Positions 29,024 through 39,058 of a stretch of DNA of 64,000 nucleotides are shown here, in pieces. The stretch spans positions 124,001 through 188,000 of the forward strand of contig NZ_MOBR01000008.1 in the NCBI RefSeq assembly GCF_003732705.1, given 5' to 3'. Within the stretch, counting starts at the first letter, position 1; every line of letters begins with the position of its first letter. The stretch is from Pseudomonas frederiksbergensis. Lineage in GTDB: Bacteria > Pseudomonadota > Gammaproteobacteria > Pseudomonadales > Pseudomonadaceae. The position numbers and the translations under genes are program-made. The notes below the pieces were generated by a model, which did not search any database, was not told the origin of the DNA, and saw only the letters and a program-made list of their open reading frames with translations.

Positions 29024-29482
29024 TCAGGCCTGAACCGAATCCTCTTCCTTGTGAGCCGTGTGCAGCACTTCGATCAGGCAATCTTCCAGCTCGAAGCGTT
29101 CATGCAACAGACCACCCAGCTCCTTGAATTTTTCTGCCACGCACTTGCCTTCATCGCACAAGTCGTTGAACGCGAGCAGCTTCTCGGTGATGACGTCGAT
29201 GCGCGGATAGATTGTCTCGGCCAGCTCCAGGCCGCGGGTATCACCGAAGGCCTTGGCTTCGCCCGTGAGCTGTTCGTAGATCTCGAAATGCCCCGCCGAT
29301 ACGTAGTCGACCAGCACGCCGCAGAATTCCTGCAACGGCTTTCGGTTCTCGCCGAGAGCCTCAGGCTCTGCGCCGAGAGCATCATAGGCCCGAACCAGTT
29401 CGTGACGCTCCTGCAACCAGCGGTCGATCAGCAGATGCACTCCACCCCAGCGTTCCTGAGCATTCTGACAACTTTCGAGCAT
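29024..29482 (-). CDS. algQ: Anti-sigma-70 factor AlgQ (Rsd)
   Basis: A 152-residue regulator that binds the housekeeping sigma factor and favours alternative sigma factors; in P. aeruginosa it affects alginate and other virulence traits. The all-helical Rsd/AlgQ sequence is recognisable throughout: [16 protein letters not shown] at the start, [15 protein letters not shown] and [17 protein letters not shown] chose the ATG at 29480-29482, preceded by GAAGAGAG, over an ATG nine codons upstream because it matches family starts. It lies next to algP as in other pseudomonads. Confidence 0.94.
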   Translation of the reverse strand: MLESCQNAQERWGGVHLLIDRWLQERHELVRAYDALGAEPEALGENRKPLQEFCGVLVDYVSAGHFEIYEQLTGEAKAFGDTRGLELAETIYPRIDVITEKLLAFNDLCDEGKCVAEKFKELGGLLHERFELEDCLIEVLHTAHKEEDSVQA

Positions 29483-29659
29483 GGTGATCTCTCTTCCCTT
29501 GTGGGTCATGCTGCTCTACACCTGCCGCACTCTTGGAGGTCAAGAATCGGCCAGGCAGAGCGTCATCGAGCAACATAATTCCAATGACACGTGCGGGCCA
29601 GATTATGCCCGCACGACAATGGCTTCAAGGTACGCAGGAGATAAAGTTCATACAAGTGT

Positions 29660-30211
29660 TTAATCGCCTGCCATAGCCCGGTGCGACGACTCGCCGCTGG
29701 GCGGTCCCTGACAGGCGATCCAGACATGGCGCAGCAACTGATAAATCCCCAGGATCAGCATCGCGACGAAGAACAGCAGACTCCATTCCGGAATGCTCAG
29801 GTCAAACAGCGTCCATGAGATCTCGGCGCAGTCGGCGGTGCCTTTGAACAGCCTTGTCACGGCGCAGGCCCAAGGCATGTTGCCGAACAGGCCATCCAGA
29901 TTGGGCGAACAGCCCGACAGAGGCAGTTGCGGGTCGCTCTGCAACAGCACCTGTCGCCACGCTGCGACTGTCCCGCCCAGGCTGGCGGACAAACCCAGCA
30001 GCCAATAGACGAAAGAACCGAACCGCCGCGGGCCATGCACCGAAGCCGCCAGGCAAACAACCATGAGCAGCGCCAGGCACGCGCGCTGCAACAAACACAA
30101 CCCGCAAGGTTTGAGCCCGACCACATATTCCAGGTAATAGGAAACGCCCAAGACCAGGGCACCTGCGGTGAAAGCCATGAAAAACAAGGAACGTGAGCAG
30201 GCCAAAGACAT
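29660..30211 (-). CDS. dsbB: Disulfide bond formation protein B
   Basis: Four-helix inner-membrane quinone reductase that reoxidises the periplasmic oxidase DsbA; 183 residues. The first redox pair is in KPCGLCLLQR (Cys about 36 and 39) and the second periplasmic pair in PLSGCSPNLDGL and WACAVTRLF. QRACLALLMVV and the arginine after the first pair support quinone binding. The C-terminus (QGPPSGESSHRAMAGD) is a charged tail. Pseudomonas species have two dsbB-like genes; this is the copy beside algQ and hemY, elsewhere called dsbH or dsbB2. Confidence 0.9.
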   Translation of the reverse strand: MSLACSRSLFFMAFTAGALVLGVSYYLEYVVGLKPCGLCLLQRACLALLMVVCLAASVHGPRRFGSFVYWLLGLSASLGGTVAAWRQVLLQSDPQLPLSGCSPNLDGLFGNMPWACAVTRLFKGTADCAEISWTLFDLSIPEWSLLFFVAMLILGIYQLLRHVWIACQGPPSGESSHRAMAGD

Positions 30212-30558
30212 GGCAAATCCGTAACAGTAGAGACAGGCGGTTACGGTAGAGGAAAGCGCGCCAGCCTTTCAAGGCAGGCCACCACGGACACTTCACCAGA
30301 GGTGTAGGGAATTCCCGACAGAAGCGAGAGGATTCGATGTAGTCCCTTGTAGGACTATGCCGACGGCGAACTACCTGAGGTAAACGCGAGGGGCAGTGAT
30401 ACGAATTTTGTGGCCAGGGAACTTGCCCTAAAACCAATTAGATACGGCGCCAAACCTGTGGGAGCGAGCTTGCTCGCGATAGCGGATCAACAGACGACAC
30501 ACATGTTGAATGTAAGATTGCTATCGCGAGCAAGTTCGCTCCCACAAGGTTGCGGGGA
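30212..30558. other. Intergenic region between dsbB and hemY
   Basis: No gene seen. It contains the promoter region of dsbB, a small perfect hairpin AGTCC/GGACT at about 30340-30356, and a REPIN at 30456-30546. The left 240 bases are otherwise featureless. Confidence 0.6.
30456..30546. repeat. REPIN (GTGGGAGCGAGCTTGCTCGCGA class)
   Basis: Inverted pair CTGTGGGAGCGAGCTTGCTC and GAGCAAGTTCGCTCCCACA around a spacer of about 45 bases, just after the stop of hemY. Confidence 0.88.
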
Positions 30559-31797
30559 TCAGGCCCGAACCGGCACTGGCAAGGGTGCCGCTAACAGACG
30601 CTCGTCCAGCAGACCAAGTCCTTCCTGGAACAACTGGTTACTGCGTTCGGTATCGCCCAGTTGCGCCAATAACCTGGCCAGCTCCGCACAAGCTTCCGGG
30701 TTGCGCTGCAAGCGCAGGCTGCTTTCCAGATAATCCCGGGCCTTGCCCCACAGGCTGCTTTGCAGGCAGAGGCGACCCAGGGTCAGCAACAGACTCGGAT
30801 CAGCCGGGTGATCCTTGAGCCAACCCTCGGCGGTCTGCAACTGCCGCGCCGGATCGCTGCCGCGCACCAACCCGTAGAGACGCGCCAGATGACTGTCGTA
30901 CTTGCGCTTGAGCGCTGCACGCAGAATCTCTTCGGCTTCGACCTGCGCCCCCAGTTGCCGCAGTTGCTCGGCGTAGGCCAGCACCAATTGCGGTTCCTGA
31001 CGCTGAGCATTGCTGAGCTGTTGCCAGGCGCCGGTGAGCGATTGCAACCCGACCGTCCCGTCTTCTTCGCGGTGCGCCGCCAGGCTGAGATTTTCGCCCC
31101 AGGCGCGACGCTCCAGTTCAAGCAACTCCGCCGGGGGCAGAACCTTGTCCTTGCGCAGTTCCGGCAGCAGGCGAATCACCGCCGACCAGTCGCCCCGCTG
31201 CTGATGCAGGCGCTGCAACTGACGCAAGGTCTGCACGTTATGCGGATGACGCTCGTGCATGGCTTCCAGGGTCGCCAGGGCGCCGTCAGTATCGCCGCGA
31301 TCGGTTTGCAACTGCGCATGACTCAAGGCAATCGCCAACTCGGCCTGGGGCTGACGATCAAGGGCGCGCTCCAGCAGCTTGTCGCACTCCTCGTAGTGAC
31401 CTTGTTCGTTGGCAGCGCGGGCCGCGCCGAGGTAGTACAGCAGCGGCTGGCGCTCGGCCTCAGCGGCCCGATGCAGATGGCGCTGGGCGCTGGCCCAGCG
31501 GCCCTCGGCCAAATCCAGCTGACCATGCTCGATCGCCACTTGCACCCGGCGACTGCGATTGCGCCGGGACCATGGATTGACCACGCCGCCGGAGGTCGTC
31601 ACCAATTCGATCAACGCCTTGATGCCCCAGAACACCAGCCACAGCACCGCCACCAACGCCAAGGTCGCCCACAGGCTCGACTCGTAGCGGAAGCTTTTGT
31701 AGGCGATCAGCACGTAGCCGGAATGCTCGGCAATCGCCAGCCCCAGCACCCCGGCGGCAGCGATGACCAGGAACAGGATCACATAGAGGCGTTTCAT
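30559..31797 (-). CDS. hemY: HemY, TPR protein of the heme biosynthesis operon
   Basis: A 412-residue inner-membrane protein with two N-terminal helices (about 4-24 and 42-62) and a cytosolic/periplasmic TPR array (HRAAEAERQPLLYYLGAARAA, ELAIALSHAQLQTDRGD, LVLAYAEQLRQLGAQ). The name is historical; this is the proteobacterial HemY, not protoporphyrinogen oxidase, and it has been proposed to organise heme enzymes. Its ATG overlaps the stop of hemX (ATGA). It is the last gene of hemC-hemD-hemX-hemY and ends near a REPIN with no clear terminator. Confidence 0.93.
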   Translation of the reverse strand: MKRLYVILFLVIAAAGVLGLAIAEHSGYVLIAYKSFRYESSLWATLALVAVLWLVFWGIKALIELVTTSGGVVNPWSRRNRSRRVQVAIEHGQLDLAEGRWASAQRHLHRAAEAERQPLLYYLGAARAANEQGHYEECDKLLERALDRQPQAELAIALSHAQLQTDRGDTDGALATLEAMHERHPHNVQTLRQLQRLHQQRGDWSAVIRLLPELRKDKVLPPAELLELERRAWGENLSLAAHREEDGTVGLQSLTGAWQQLSNAQRQEPQLVLAYAEQLRQLGAQVEAEEILRAALKRKYDSHLARLYGLVRGSDPARQLQTAEGWLKDHPADPSLLLTLGRLCLQSSLWGKARDYLESSLRLQRNPEACAELARLLAQLGDTERSNQLFQEGLGLLDERLLAAPLPVPVRA

Positions 31798-32936
31798 GGT
31801 GTGGCCTCCTGCGCGGTGTTCGCGGCAGGTTTGGCCAATGGCTTGATCGAGTCCTCGGCACTGACATTGCGCCGTTCCAGATACGCCTGCACTGCACTCA
31901 ACGTGCCGGTCAGGTCCGGTGTGATGACGGTGACCGGTTGCGTAGTCAGATCGGCAACCTGTTCAAGCATCACTTTGCTCTGCGGATTGTCCGGGTTGAA
32001 GTTGCCCTTGAGCACATCCCGCGCTTCGGTCAGCGCCTGGGTATACACCGAGGCCTGACCATTGAGCGCGGCCCACTGCGCCTGCTCCAGCGCCAGGCTC
32101 AGGGCCAGGCGCACCTGACTCAGGCTTTGCCCGGCCAACAATGGGCGGACATTCTTGTCGGCATTGAAGTCGATGCGGATGTAGCGCGAGACTTGATCCC
32201 ACCATTGCGCCCAACGACTGGCGCCATCGCCATCGGCGGTCAGGCCCAGCAGGGATTCGCCACGGTCCTTGTACTCCGGCGCCAGCTCGGTGAGGTTGAT
32301 CACCTGATCGCGCAAAGCGCCGAGCTTCAGGAACAAACCTGTGCGGTCCGGCTGCTCGGTGCTGCGCAAGGCCAGCAGGGTCTTGGCCACTTGCTCGCGG
32401 GCGGCGAAGGCGCCGGGGTCGTTCTGTTCGCGCAGAATCTCGTCGGCGCCCTGCACCAGGGCCTGGGCGCTGCTGATGTCTTGCAACGCGGAAAGACGCA
32501 GGCTGGCCAGACGCAACAGATGCTCGGCCTCGGCCAGACGCCAGTCCTTGCGGCTGGCGCCGAGGACGGTTTCCAGTTTCTGATTCAAGCGTTGCTGATC
32601 GCCCTGCAACTGCGTCACCAGACGACGGCGGTCTTCCAGCTCATCGGCGGCGGGCAATTGCTCGAGGCGCGCGGTCAGGCGTTGATCATTGAGCTTGAGG
32701 CTCTGGGCCTGATCGTTCAGCGCCTGGACTTCGCTCAACTGCTGCTGGGTGTTGGCTTGCAGGTGGCGCACTTGCCACACTCCCCAGCCGCCGACGGCAA
32801 CCCCGGCGGCGCCCAGCAACAGGGCGACGATTGCGAGTCCATTGCCTCTGCGCTGCACCGCGGCAGGTGGTGGAGTTTCAACAGGTGCATCGAGCACCGG
32901 CTGCACGTCATCTTTAGGCAAGACTGTTTCGCTCAC
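31794..32936 (-). CDS. hemX: HemX, membrane-anchored protein of the heme operon
   Basis: A 380-residue protein with one membrane helix (about 34-54: GLAIVALLLGAAGVAVGGW) and a long coiled-coil region (QANTQQQLSEVQALNDQAQS) followed by the HemX domain (EAEHLLRLASLRLSALQDISSA). Often annotated as uroporphyrinogen-III C-methyltransferase, but no SAM methyltransferase motifs are visible, so that name is misleading here. It probably works with HemY. It follows hemD by 16 bases. Confidence 0.92.
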   Translation of the reverse strand: MSETVLPKDDVQPVLDAPVETPPPAAVQRRGNGLAIVALLLGAAGVAVGGWGVWQVRHLQANTQQQLSEVQALNDQAQSLKLNDQRLTARLEQLPAADELEDRRRLVTQLQGDQQRLNQKLETVLGASRKDWRLAEAEHLLRLASLRLSALQDISSAQALVQGADEILREQNDPGAFAAREQVAKTLLALRSTEQPDRTGLFLKLGALRDQVINLTELAPEYKDRGESLLGLTADGDGASRWAQWWDQVSRYIRIDFNADKNVRPLLAGQSLSQVRLALSLALEQAQWAALNGQASVYTQALTEARDVLKGNFNPDNPQSKVMLEQVADLTTQPVTVITPDLTGTLSAVQAYLERRNVSAEDSIKPLAKPAANTAQEATP

Positions 32937-32952
32937 GTATCCATCCTTTGCA

Positions 32953-33720
32953 TTAGAGAACGGGTACGGGTTGCTCCCGTAACGCCGTCAGCAAAGCCGT
33001 GGCACTCGCGCCACGACAATCCACAACTGTTTGAGCCCCGGCGGCACGTGCCAGCTCGGCGACCCTTGGGCTTGGAACAAACAACGGCAACTGCGCCAAC
33101 CGTGGCCAGGCATCGCCGGCCAACTGGTGCAGGTGCTCGAAACCCTGTCCACTGCTGACCACCAGCCCGTTCAAGCGTTCCGCCTGGATCCGGTCCGGCA
33201 GCTCAGCCGTCGCATAATGTGGCAAGCCGCGACGGTATAACTCCAGATACTCGACACTAGCACCAAGCTCACGCAAACGCTCAGCCAGCAACTCGCGGCC
33301 ACCCTCCCCGCGCATGATCAACACCCGAGGATCGGGCCGGGCGATAGCCTCGCGCAGTACGGGAAGATCAAGCAAGGCTTCGCTGTCATCGCCATCGACC
33401 GGGAAGCTCACATCGAGCCCCGCCTCTTCAAGGACTTGCGCGGTGGCGGCGCCGACGCTGAACCACTTCAGGCGCGGTGGCTGCGACCACTGCTGGCTGA
33501 GCAGTTCGATGCCCAACCGGGCCGCCGGTTTGCTCACCACAATCACCGCACAAAACCGATCCAGATCCCGGATCACTTTGCGCATTGTGTCAGAGGCAGC
33601 AATCGGCTCTATCTCCAAAAGCGGCAGACAACTGCTGAAAATCCCGCTCTCGGCCAACACGCTGCTCAGCGCCGCCGACTCATCCGCGGGGCGCGTCAGC
33701 AGCAGTCGCCAGCCAGTCAC
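32953..33720 (-). CDS. hemD: Uroporphyrinogen-III synthase
   Basis: Closes hydroxymethylbilane to uroporphyrinogen III with inversion of ring D. At 255 residues it has the usual length. The family is poorly conserved; the recognisable parts are [15 protein letters not shown] at the start, [30 protein letters not shown] and [15 protein letters not shown]. The start is a GTG (33718-33720) that overlaps the hemC stop as GTGA, so translation is coupled to the enzyme that makes its unstable substrate. Confidence 0.92.
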   Translation of the reverse strand: MTGWRLLLTRPADESAALSSVLAESGIFSSCLPLLEIEPIAASDTMRKVIRDLDRFCAVIVVSKPAARLGIELLSQQWSQPPRLKWFSVGAATAQVLEEAGLDVSFPVDGDDSEALLDLPVLREAIARPDPRVLIMRGEGGRELLAERLRELGASVEYLELYRRGLPHYATAELPDRIQAERLNGLVVSSGQGFEHLHQLAGDAWPRLAQLPLFVPSPRVAELARAAGAQTVVDCRGASATALLTALREQPVPVL

Positions 33721-34658
33721 TCGTGACCTGCCTCGCCGTAAACCGCTTTCAGGATGTCGCCGGCGCCCTGGTTCAGCAGGTCTTCGGCGACCTGCACGCC
33801 CAGGGATTCGGCCTCACTGCGCGGCGCCCGGGCCTCGGCGTTGAGTAACAGGCCACCGCTCGGATCGCCCACCAAACCACGCAACCAGATCTGCTCGCCC
33901 TCAAGCACGGCGTAGCAGGCGATCGGCACTTGGCAGCCGCCATTCAGATGTTTGTTGAGAGCACGTTCAGCGGAGACACGGGTGGCGGTGTCCTGGTGAT
34001 GCAGCGGCGCCAGCAAGGCATGGATTTCGCTGTCGACACTGCGGCATTCGATCCCGACCGCGCCTTGGCCACCGGCCGGCAGGCTGTCGTCGACGCTGAT
34101 GGCCGAGGTGATGCGGTCTTCGAAGCCCAGGCGAATCAAACCCGCTGCGGCGAGGATGATGGCGTCGTATTCGCCGGCATCGAGCTTGGCCAGGCGCGTG
34201 TTGACGTTGCCGCGCAGGAAACGGATTTCCAGGTCCGGGCGACGGGTCAGCAACTGGGCCTGACGGCGCAGGCTGGACGTGCCGACGATGCTGCCTTGAG
34301 GCAACTCATCCAGGCTGGCGTAGGTATTGGAAACGAAGGCGTCGCGCGGATCTTCGCGCTCGCAGATGCAGAACAGACCGAGGCCTTCAGGGAAGTCCAT
34401 CGGCACGTCTTTCATCGAGTGCACGGCGATGTCGGCTTGGTTTTCCAGCAGCGCGGTTTCCAGTTCCTTGACGAACAGGCCCTTGCCGCCGATTTTCGAC
34501 AGCGGCGAGTCGAGCAGCTTGTCGCCGCGACTGACCATGGGCACCAGCGTTACCAGCAAGCCCGGATGGGCTTCTTCCAGGCGAGTTTTGACGTATTCGG
34601 CCTGCCAGAGGGCCAACGCACTTTTACGGGTGGCGATGCGGATTTCGCGAGAGGACAT
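33717..34658 (-). CDS. hemC: Porphobilinogen deaminase (hydroxymethylbilane synthase)
   Basis: Joins four porphobilinogen units into hydroxymethylbilane on a dipyrromethane cofactor. 313 residues. The cofactor cysteine is in [11 protein letters not shown] (about residue 241); other family motifs are [22 protein letters not shown] (aspartate in the catalytic loop) and [11 protein letters not shown]. It is the first gene of hemC-hemD-hemX-hemY and lies downstream of algR with a 138-base gap, as in P. aeruginosa. hemB is 23 kb away. Confidence 0.97.
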   Translation of the reverse strand: MSSREIRIATRKSALALWQAEYVKTRLEEAHPGLLVTLVPMVSRGDKLLDSPLSKIGGKGLFVKELETALLENQADIAVHSMKDVPMDFPEGLGLFCICEREDPRDAFVSNTYASLDELPQGSIVGTSSLRRQAQLLTRRPDLEIRFLRGNVNTRLAKLDAGEYDAIILAAAGLIRLGFEDRITSAISVDDSLPAGGQGAVGIECRSVDSEIHALLAPLHHQDTATRVSAERALNKHLNGGCQVPIACYAVLEGEQIWLRGLVGDPSGGLLLNAEARAPRSEAESLGVQVAEDLLNQGAGDILKAVYGEAGHE

Positions 34659-34796
34659 GGATCAATCCGTACTGAATAGATACGGCGGATAATAACAGCT
34701 CAGCCAAATCCACTTTGACTTGTATCAGGAACTGCTCGGCCTCCCTGGCCTTCAACGTCCGGCAATCGGGTGTGGGATCCGCCTGTGAACGGCGGA

Positions 34797-35543
34797 TTAA
34801 AGCTGTTGCATCATTTTGCGCACACCCGCCACGTGGCGGCGACTGACTATCAGTGCATCGCCATTGAGGCCTTTGAGGAACAGCTGGAAGTGCCCCAAGG
34901 GCGTGCGTTGCAAGCGTTCGATGCGTTCGCGGGCGACCAGGGCGTTGCGGTGGATCCGCACGAAACGGTCGCCGAATTCGTCTTCAAGGGCCTTAAGCGG
35001 TTCGTCCAGCAGCACTTCGCCGCCTTCATGGCGCAAGGTCACGTATTTGTGGTCGGCAATGAAATAGACCACCTGACCCAACGGGATCAGCTCAATGCCT
35101 TTGCGGGTACGGGCACTGATGTGGCTGCGTGGGCCGCTACCGGTTTCGGCAGCCGGGCGAGTCAGGGCGGCGAGTTGGACCCGATTGGGCCGCTCGGCCT
35201 TCTTCAAGGCTTCGAGCAACAGCTCGGTTCGCACCGGTTTGACCAGATAACCCACACCGCTGGCCTGCAAGGCTTCCACGGCGAATTCATCGGGGCCGGC
35301 GCAAAACACCACGGCGGGCGGAGTTTCGCGCTCGCACAATCGTGCAGCCACTTGCAGGCCATCGAGGCCCGGCATGCGGATATCGAGCAACACGATATCC
35401 GGCTTGTGGCTGTCGATCAGCGCCAGCGCCTCTTCGCCGTTCGTGGCGCCGGGCTCCATGACACTGTATCCCTCGAGTTCGCCGACCATTCGGCTCAGGC
35501 GCTCGCGGGCTAGGGGTTCGTCATCAACGATCAGGACATTCAT
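34797..35543 (-). CDS. algR: LytTR-type response regulator AlgR
   Basis: A 248-residue transcription factor with an N-terminal receiver domain (phosphoacceptor Asp54 in VLLDIRMPG; acidic pair DDE at 7-9; lysine in YLVKPV) and a C-terminal LytTR DNA-binding domain (about 143-245: ELIPLGQVVYFIADHKYVTL, RIHRNALVARERIERLQ). In P. aeruginosa AlgR controls alginate, type IV pili and virulence. The ATG at 35541-35543 starts exactly at MNVLIVDDEP. In P. aeruginosa the kinase gene fimS/algZ lies between algR and argH; here there is none. A GC hairpin overlaps the stop codon. Confidence 0.96.
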   Translation of the reverse strand: MNVLIVDDEPLARERLSRMVGELEGYSVMEPGATNGEEALALIDSHKPDIVLLDIRMPGLDGLQVAARLCERETPPAVVFCAGPDEFAVEALQASGVGYLVKPVRTELLLEALKKAERPNRVQLAALTRPAAETGSGPRSHISARTRKGIELIPLGQVVYFIADHKYVTLRHEGGEVLLDEPLKALEDEFGDRFVRIHRNALVARERIERLQRTPLGHFQLFLKGLNGDALIVSRRHVAGVRKMMQQL

Positions 35544-36003
35544 ATTGCGCTGGATTCCTGCGTGAGTCTCGCACAAGGATAGCGTAGACAGGTGAAGTGA
35601 CATCCGTCACCGCGATCCACGCTAAGACTGGCGCGAGGGCCAAAAAGTGCCGCGAGACCGGCGGCTAAATTTTCAACTGCCGGGCGATTGGCGGCCCGGG
35701 CCCGCGTTGGCGAGGCATCGCCGTAGGGTTTGCTGATACACAATACGAACACCCCCTCTTCTTATAGTCAGCCGCAGCGTAGAGAAGTGCGCTGTTCCTA
35801 CTGTCCAACTGTAGACGGTTGCCGGCGCGATATTGCTCAAATGAAAAATATCGTTGCGCAATTCCTTCTGGCGTTGCCCCGAGTATGGGCCTGCACATGA
35901 GAAAAAAACGTATCGACCAGTGTCAGCGACAGGATTGGCAACCCTGTTATTATCCGCCACAGCGTTCAACGCCAACTTTCTTCAAGCCGATACGAGCGAA
36001 TTC
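35544..36003. other. algR-argH divergent intergenic region
   Basis: 460 bases without a recognisable gene. It must carry the promoters of algR and argH. A candidate argH -10 box TATTAT is at 35948-35953 with GCGACA 16 bases before it. It is too short for a histidine kinase, and the reading frames in it show no kinase motifs. An open frame continues upstream of the argH start but has no ribosome site of its own. Confidence 0.55.
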
Positions 36004-37398
36004 ATGAGCACTGACAAGACCAATCAGTCCTGGGGCGGCCGCTTCAGTGAACCCGTCGACGCCTTCGTCGCCCGCTTCACCGCCTCCGTCACTTTCGACC
36101 AGCGCCTGTATCGCCACGACATCATGGGCTCGATCGCCCACGCCACCATGCTGGCCAAGGTCGGCGTGCTGACCGATGCCGAGCGCGACAGCATCACCGA
36201 TGGCCTGAAGACCATCCAGGGTGAAATCGAGGCCGGGCAGTTCGACTGGCGCATCGACCTCGAAGACGTGCACATGAACATCGAGGCGCGCCTGACCGAC
36301 CGCATCGGCGTGACCGGTAAAAAGCTGCACACCGGTCGCAGCCGTAACGACCAGGTCGCCACCGACATCCGCCTGTGGCTGCGTGACGAGATCGACCTGA
36401 TCCTGGCCGAAATCACCCGCCTGCAAAAAGGCTTGCTGGAGCAGGCCGAACGCGAAGCCGGCAGCATCATGCCGGGCTTCACCCACCTGCAAACCGCGCA
36501 GCCGGTGACCTTCGGGCACCACATGCTGGCCTGGTTCGAAATGCTCAGCCGCGACTACGAGCGCCTGGTGGACTGCCGCAAGCGCACCAACCGCATGCCA
36601 TTGGGCAGCGCCGCACTGGCCGGCACCACGTACCCGATCGACCGTGAGTTCACCGCTCAACTGCTGGGCTTCGATGCCGTCGGTGGCAACTCGCTGGACA
36701 ACGTGTCGGATCGTGACTTCGCGATCGAGTTCTGCTCGGCCGCGAGCATCGCGATGATGCACTTGTCGCGTTTCTCCGAAGAGCTGGTGCTGTGGACCAG
36801 CGCCCAGTTCCAGTTCATCGATCTGCCGGACCGTTTCTGCACTGGCAGTTCGATCATGCCGCAAAAGAAAAACCCGGACGTGCCTGAGCTGGTTCGTGGC
36901 AAGACCGGTCGCGTATTCGGCGCACTGATGGGCTTGCTGACCTTGATGAAAGGCCAGCCATTGGCCTACAACAAGGACAACCAGGAAGACAAAGAGCCGC
37001 TGTTCGATGCCGCCGATACTCTGCGCGACTCGCTGCGGGCTTTTGCCGACATGATCCCCGCGATCAAACCCAAGCACGCGATGATGCGCGAAGCGGCACT
37101 GCGCGGTTTCTCCACCGCCACCGACCTGGCGGACTATCTGGTGCGCCGTGGCCTGCCGTTCCGTGACTGCCACGAAATCGTTGGCCATGCAGTGAAGTAC
37201 GGTGTGGAAAGCAGCAAGGACCTGGCGGAAATGAGCCTGGAAGAACTGCGCAAGTTCAGCGACCAGATCGATCAGGACGTGTTCGCCGTGCTGACCCTGG
37301 AAGGCTCGGTGAATGCCCGTGACCACATCGGCGGGACTGCGCCGGCGCAGGTCAAGAAAGCCGTGGTGCGCGGTCAGGCGTTGCTCGCCAGTCGTTAA
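36004..37398 (+). CDS. argH: Argininosuccinate lyase
   Basis: Splits argininosuccinate into arginine and fumarate, the last step of arginine synthesis. 464 residues. The fumarase/aspartase-superfamily signature [12 protein letters not shown] (about 281-292) with the catalytic serine is intact, as are [13 protein letters not shown] near 105 and [13 protein letters not shown] near 160. The reading frame stays open for 50 codons upstream, but the ATG at 36004 ([14 protein letters not shown]) is the family start. It is monocistronic and followed by a REPIN. Confidence 0.97.
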   Translation: MSTDKTNQSWGGRFSEPVDAFVARFTASVTFDQRLYRHDIMGSIAHATMLAKVGVLTDAERDSITDGLKTIQGEIEAGQFDWRIDLEDVHMNIEARLTDRIGVTGKKLHTGRSRNDQVATDIRLWLRDEIDLILAEITRLQKGLLEQAEREAGSIMPGFTHLQTAQPVTFGHHMLAWFEMLSRDYERLVDCRKRTNRMPLGSAALAGTTYPIDREFTAQLLGFDAVGGNSLDNVSDRDFAIEFCSAASIAMMHLSRFSEELVLWTSAQFQFIDLPDRFCTGSSIMPQKKNPDVPELVRGKTGRVFGALMGLLTLMKGQPLAYNKDNQEDKEPLFDAADTLRDSLRAFADMIPAIKPKHAMMREAALRGFSTATDLADYLVRRGLPFRDCHEIVGHAVKYGVESSKDLAEMSLEELRKFSDQIDQDVFAVLTLEGSVNARDHIGGTAPAQVKKAVVRGQALLASR

Positions 37399-37410
37399 AT
37401 CGCCAAAAGC

Positions 37411-37493
37411 TTCGCGGGCAAGCCTCGCTCCTACAGGTTCACGTCGATTTCCAAATCAACGCAGAACCTGTAGGAGCGAGGCTTGCCCGCGAA
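37411..37493. repeat. REPIN (GTAGGAGCGAGGCTTGCCCGCGA class)
   Basis: TTCGCGGGCAAGCCTCGCTC and the inverted TAGGAGCGAGGCTTGCCCGC around a 40-base spacer, between the convergent argH and glutathione S-transferase genes. Confidence 0.88.
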
Positions 37494-37517
37494 GGCATTC
37501 TTGAAAACGCTAAAAAC

Positions 37518-38177
37518 CTACTTCTTGGACGCGACCATCGCCAAAAACCCTGGCATCGCCGCTTCCTTGTCCGCTGCTATCCGCTGCACATGCGGGTTCT
37601 GTTCCAGACGCTCCAGCAGCGCCTTGGCCGCCGGCATCTCGGCCAACAGATCAATCCCGAACAGCTTCTGCCCGACCGCGCAGGCCAGCGGCACGCTGTA
37701 GAGGAAGTACAAATCCGCAATGCTCAGGCTGTCGCCCGCCACGTAAGGGGCGAACTTGGCGTGCCGGCCCAGCGACGCAAAGCCCAGCAACAACTCGGCC
37801 TTGGTCTTGTCCTTGATCGCATCCGGTACAGGCGAGCCGAAAAACGCTTCGCCATAACAGGCGCGGCCCGGCAGTTCGATGTACAGCTCGATTTCCTTGG
37901 CCAGCGCCAGGGCCTGCGATCGCTCGAAAGGATCGCTCGGCAGCAGTGGCTTGCCTTTCTGGCTTTGCTCGATGTACTCAAGAATGATGGCGGTTTCGTT
38001 GACGAAACCCTGCTCGACGCCCAGCACCGGCACTTTGCCGCGCGGGCTGATGGCTAATGCCTCCGGGGTCGGGGCCGGATAAAACAGCACTTCTTCGAAT
38101 GGCAGTCCTTTCTCGAGCAGCGCCAGTTTCACCATGTTGTAGTAGTTGCTGACGGAAAATCCATAAAGCTTGAGCAT
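37518..38177 (-). CDS. Glutathione S-transferase family protein
   Basis: A 219-residue soluble GST. The thioredoxin-like N-domain starts MLKLYGFSVSNYYNMVKLALL and has the glutathione contacts GKVPVL (cis-proline) and NETAIILEYIE. The all-helical C-domain (about 90-215) includes SIADLYFLYSVPLA, the usual capping/folding motif. ATG at 38175-38177 has GGAGG with a seven-base spacer; an in-frame GTG just before it has too short a spacer. Substrate unknown. Confidence 0.9.
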   Translation of the reverse strand: MLKLYGFSVSNYYNMVKLALLEKGLPFEEVLFYPAPTPEALAISPRGKVPVLGVEQGFVNETAIILEYIEQSQKGKPLLPSDPFERSQALALAKEIELYIELPGRACYGEAFFGSPVPDAIKDKTKAELLLGFASLGRHAKFAPYVAGDSLSIADLYFLYSVPLACAVGQKLFGIDLLAEMPAAKALLERLEQNPHVQRIAADKEAAMPGFLAMVASKK

Positions 38178-38301
38178 CACAAAGCCTCCAGGCCGTGCGG
38201 GGTGGGCAGTGCCTGTTTATAGAACGCCCGGGCGTTTCTTGCCAGCAGCATCACAGCGCTGAATGCAGGTAAACTGCCCGCCTTAACTTGAGGAGCCTGC
38301 C

Positions 38302-38586
38302 ATGAGCGAGCCAACAGACATCGAGATCGACGAAGAAGAGTTCGCCGAGAACACCCTGATCGAAGCGATTGAAAACCAGATCGAAAGCGACAACCCGCCG
38401 GCCGCCAAGGCAACCTTCAACAAGTTGACCCTGGTGGGTTACGAGCGTGAAGAAATCCTCAATCTGATGGCCCATGTGCTGGCGGTGGAAATCGACGCAA
38501 TCCTCGAAGAAGACCGCGCGTTCAATACCGAATGGTACGAAACCGCCCTGCGCGCACTGCCAGAGCTGCCGCCAGAAAAGAAGTAA
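38302..38586 (+). CDS. Conserved hypothetical acidic protein
   Basis: A 94-residue soluble, very acidic protein (EPTDIEIDEEEFAENTLIE at the start). It is predicted helical, without signal peptide or membrane segment. ATG follows GAGGAGCCTGCC. I do not recognise a characterised family; it looks like a short protein conserved among pseudomonads, judging from its typical codon use and the good ribosome site. No functional context: it stands alone between a GST gene and a REPIN. Confidence 0.75.
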   Translation: MSEPTDIEIDEEEFAENTLIEAIENQIESDNPPAAKATFNKLTLVGYEREEILNLMAHVLAVEIDAILEEDRAFNTEWYETALRALPELPPEKK

Positions 38587-38597
38587 TCACACGCCTT

Positions 38598-38689
38598 CTG
38601 TAGGAGCAAGGCTTGCCCGCGATGAACGATTACACGGTTCATCTGACAGATCGCGGCGCGGCAATCGCGGGCAAGCCTTGCTCCTACAG
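38598..38689. repeat. REPIN (GTAGGAGCAAGGCTTGCCCGCGA class)
   Basis: CTGTAGGAGCAAGGCTTGCC and inverted GGCAAGCCTTGCTCCTACAG around a spacer of about 45 bases. Confidence 0.88.
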
Positions 38690-38812
38690 CACCCCATTAT
38701 CGGGGAATGCCTCCCAAGGCGAAAAAACCCTGCTGCCAGCACTGGACATGCCGCACGAGTGGGCTCACCTTAGGGGCGCTGTCGTCCAATTCCTAGAAAG
38801 TCTGGAGTCCTT

Positions 38813-39058
38813 ATGTCGCTTACCCCTGAGTTGGTTGCCGAACTGGAAATCCTCGCCCTCTTCAACCTGGACAGTTCCCAGGAAGGTTTGAAAATCCATC
38901 AGACCGCTGCCCCGAAAGCCATTGCCGCCGCCCAACGCCTGTACGAAAAAGAACTGATCGACCAGCCCGATGGCGGTTACCTGACCAGTCTGGGTCGTGA
39001 CGCCGCGCAAAATGTCCAAACCGTCCTGACCATTCTGAGCGTCCAGGAAACAGCCTAA
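38813..39058 (+). CDS. TIGR02647-family small protein
   Basis: An 81-residue soluble protein matching the TIGR02647 pattern: LTPELVAELEILALFNLDSS, GLKIH, and DGGYLTSLGRDAAQNVQTVL. Function unknown. The ATG follows GGAGTCCTT. It lies 179 bases upstream of cyaA on the same strand; between them is an inverted repeat CGGAAA/TTTCCG at about 39076-39101 without a T-run. Confidence 0.82.
   Translation: MSLTPELVAELEILALFNLDSSQEGLKIHQTAAPKAIAAAQRLYEKELIDQPDGGYLTSLGRDAAQNVQTVLTILSVQETA

Noticed and set aside
35854..36003. A 50-codon N-terminal extension of argH
   Set aside because: The frame is open but has no ribosome site, and the family start is at 36004.
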